Positions 63,678 to 64,000 of a DNA stretch of 64,000 nucleotides are shown here, piece after piece; position 1 is the stretch's first letter, and every line of letters starts with the position of its first letter. A model generated the notes under the pieces. It was not told where the DNA came from. It searched no databases and saw only the letters and a list, made by a program, of their open reading frames with translations. A program made the position numbers and the translations under genes. Location: assembly GCF_044326205.1 (NCBI RefSeq), contig NZ_JBIRCY010000006.1, positions 124,001 through 188,000 on the forward strand, read 5' to 3'. The stretch comes from Kumtagia sp044326205. GTDB taxonomy: Bacteria; Pseudomonadota; Alphaproteobacteria; Rhizobiales; Rhizobiaceae.

Positions 63678-64000
63678 TCACTCCGCCGTCGCCTCCTCAT
63701 ATTCCGCCGACATCTCCAGCCAGCGCTCCTCTTGCTGGGAGAGCTGGGCGCCAAGCTGCGAGCGCTCCTTGGCGAGTTGGGTGGCGGTCGTGGGGTCCTT
63801 TTCATAGACCGTCGGATCGGCGAGCCGGTCCTCCAGTTGGTCGATGCGCTTGCGTAGCCTGTCCATCAGTGCCTCGGTGGCACGGATTTCCTTGGCCAGC
63901 GGCTCGGCGGCGGCGCGGCGGGCCGCGGCCTCGCGGCGGCGGTCGGCCTTCGAAGCCTTGTCGGCCTCGCGCCGTTCCTTGCGGTCGCCCGAGACGCCGG
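63678..64000 (-). CDS. ABC-F family ATPase, C-terminal end only
   Basis: The stop is at 63678-63680 and the frame stays open to the window edge, so the ATPase domains lie outside. The visible 107 residues are a charged coiled coil (KEIRATEALMDRLRKRIDQLEDRLADPTVYEKDP) rich in Ala, Glu and Arg, typical of the C-terminal arm of Uup or EttA-like ABC-F proteins that act on ribosomes. The specific subfamily cannot be told from this part. Confidence 0.75.
   Translation of the reverse strand, partial: GVSGDRKERREADKASKADRRREAAARRAAAEPLAKEIRATEALMDRLRKRIDQLEDRLADPTVYEKDPTTATQLAKERSQLGAQLSQQEERWLEMSAEYEEATAE

Overview
The window is GC-rich chromosomal DNA from an alphaproteobacterium of the order Hyphomicrobiales (Rhizobiales). 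Mesorhizobium or another Phyllobacteriaceae member is the best guess. The support is an aapJQMP amino-acid transporter, an HdaA DnaA-regulator with a clamp-binding motif, a rhizobial-type iol operon with a fused iolC-DUF2090 gene, a CIRCE-controlled groESL operon, an NDUFS4-type complex I subunit, and a palindromic intergenic repeat of rhizobial type. Nearly every gene was assigned from family motifs read by eye; no database search was possible.

Layout. 0-6 kb: an unknown protein cut by the window edge, a MipA/OmpV outer-membrane protein, ribF with a HAD-IIA phosphatase, a small membrane protein and a TadG-like VWA protein. 6-13.7 kb: groES-groEL behind CIRCE, a short-chain dehydrogenase, a glutathione S-transferase, a candidate alpha-r8/MmgR-type sRNA, a methyltransferase, fumC and two doxX genes. 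13.6-17.4 kb: ppk-ppx. 17.4-21.7 kb: a compositionally mosaic RTX protein, a CHCC zinc-finger protein, an FAD monooxygenase and a TIGR02117 protein. 21.9-27.8 kb: aapJQMP divergent from metC. 28-30.5 kb: a second RTX gene lying between a degenerate tRNA-Arg fragment and the intact tRNA-Arg(TCT), then an NDUFS4-like gene. 30.7-36.4 kb: an accessory, probably surface-glycan, cluster (ABC-2 permease with no ATPase, Ser-hydrolase/TPR fusion, GSCFA protein, 2-oxoglutarate dioxygenase) interrupted by tRNA-Pro(TGG). 36.5-50.5 kb: an inositol regulon (iolB, small membrane gene, iolE, iolD, iolC-DUF2090, RpiR regulator, two Gfo/Idh/MocA dehydrogenases, an SDR and an IbpA/IatA/IatP-like ABC importer). 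50.7-57.3 kb: hdaA, perM and a CDP-alcohol phosphatidyltransferase, divergent from purM-purN, a second PhyH-type dioxygenase and a SixA-like phosphatase. 57.3-64 kb: an orphan molybdopterin oxidoreductase, an adenylate cyclase-TPR protein, a drrAB-type exporter and the end of an ABC-F gene.

How the parts work together. The best supported system is inositol use: uptake by the ABC importer, oxidation by IolG, dehydration by IolE, ring opening by IolD, isomerisation by IolB, then phosphorylation and probable aldol cleavage by the two-domain IolC. Three promoter regions in this regulon share a 16-bp TGAA-N7-TTCCA element, and a perfect 14-bp palindrome lies before iolC; together they look like the operator set of the RpiR regulator. 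The most original leads are the glycan-modification cluster between the two tRNA genes, the RTX gene beside the tRNA-Arg fragment, the sRNA candidate, and the 33-kb separation of hdaA from ppk-ppx.
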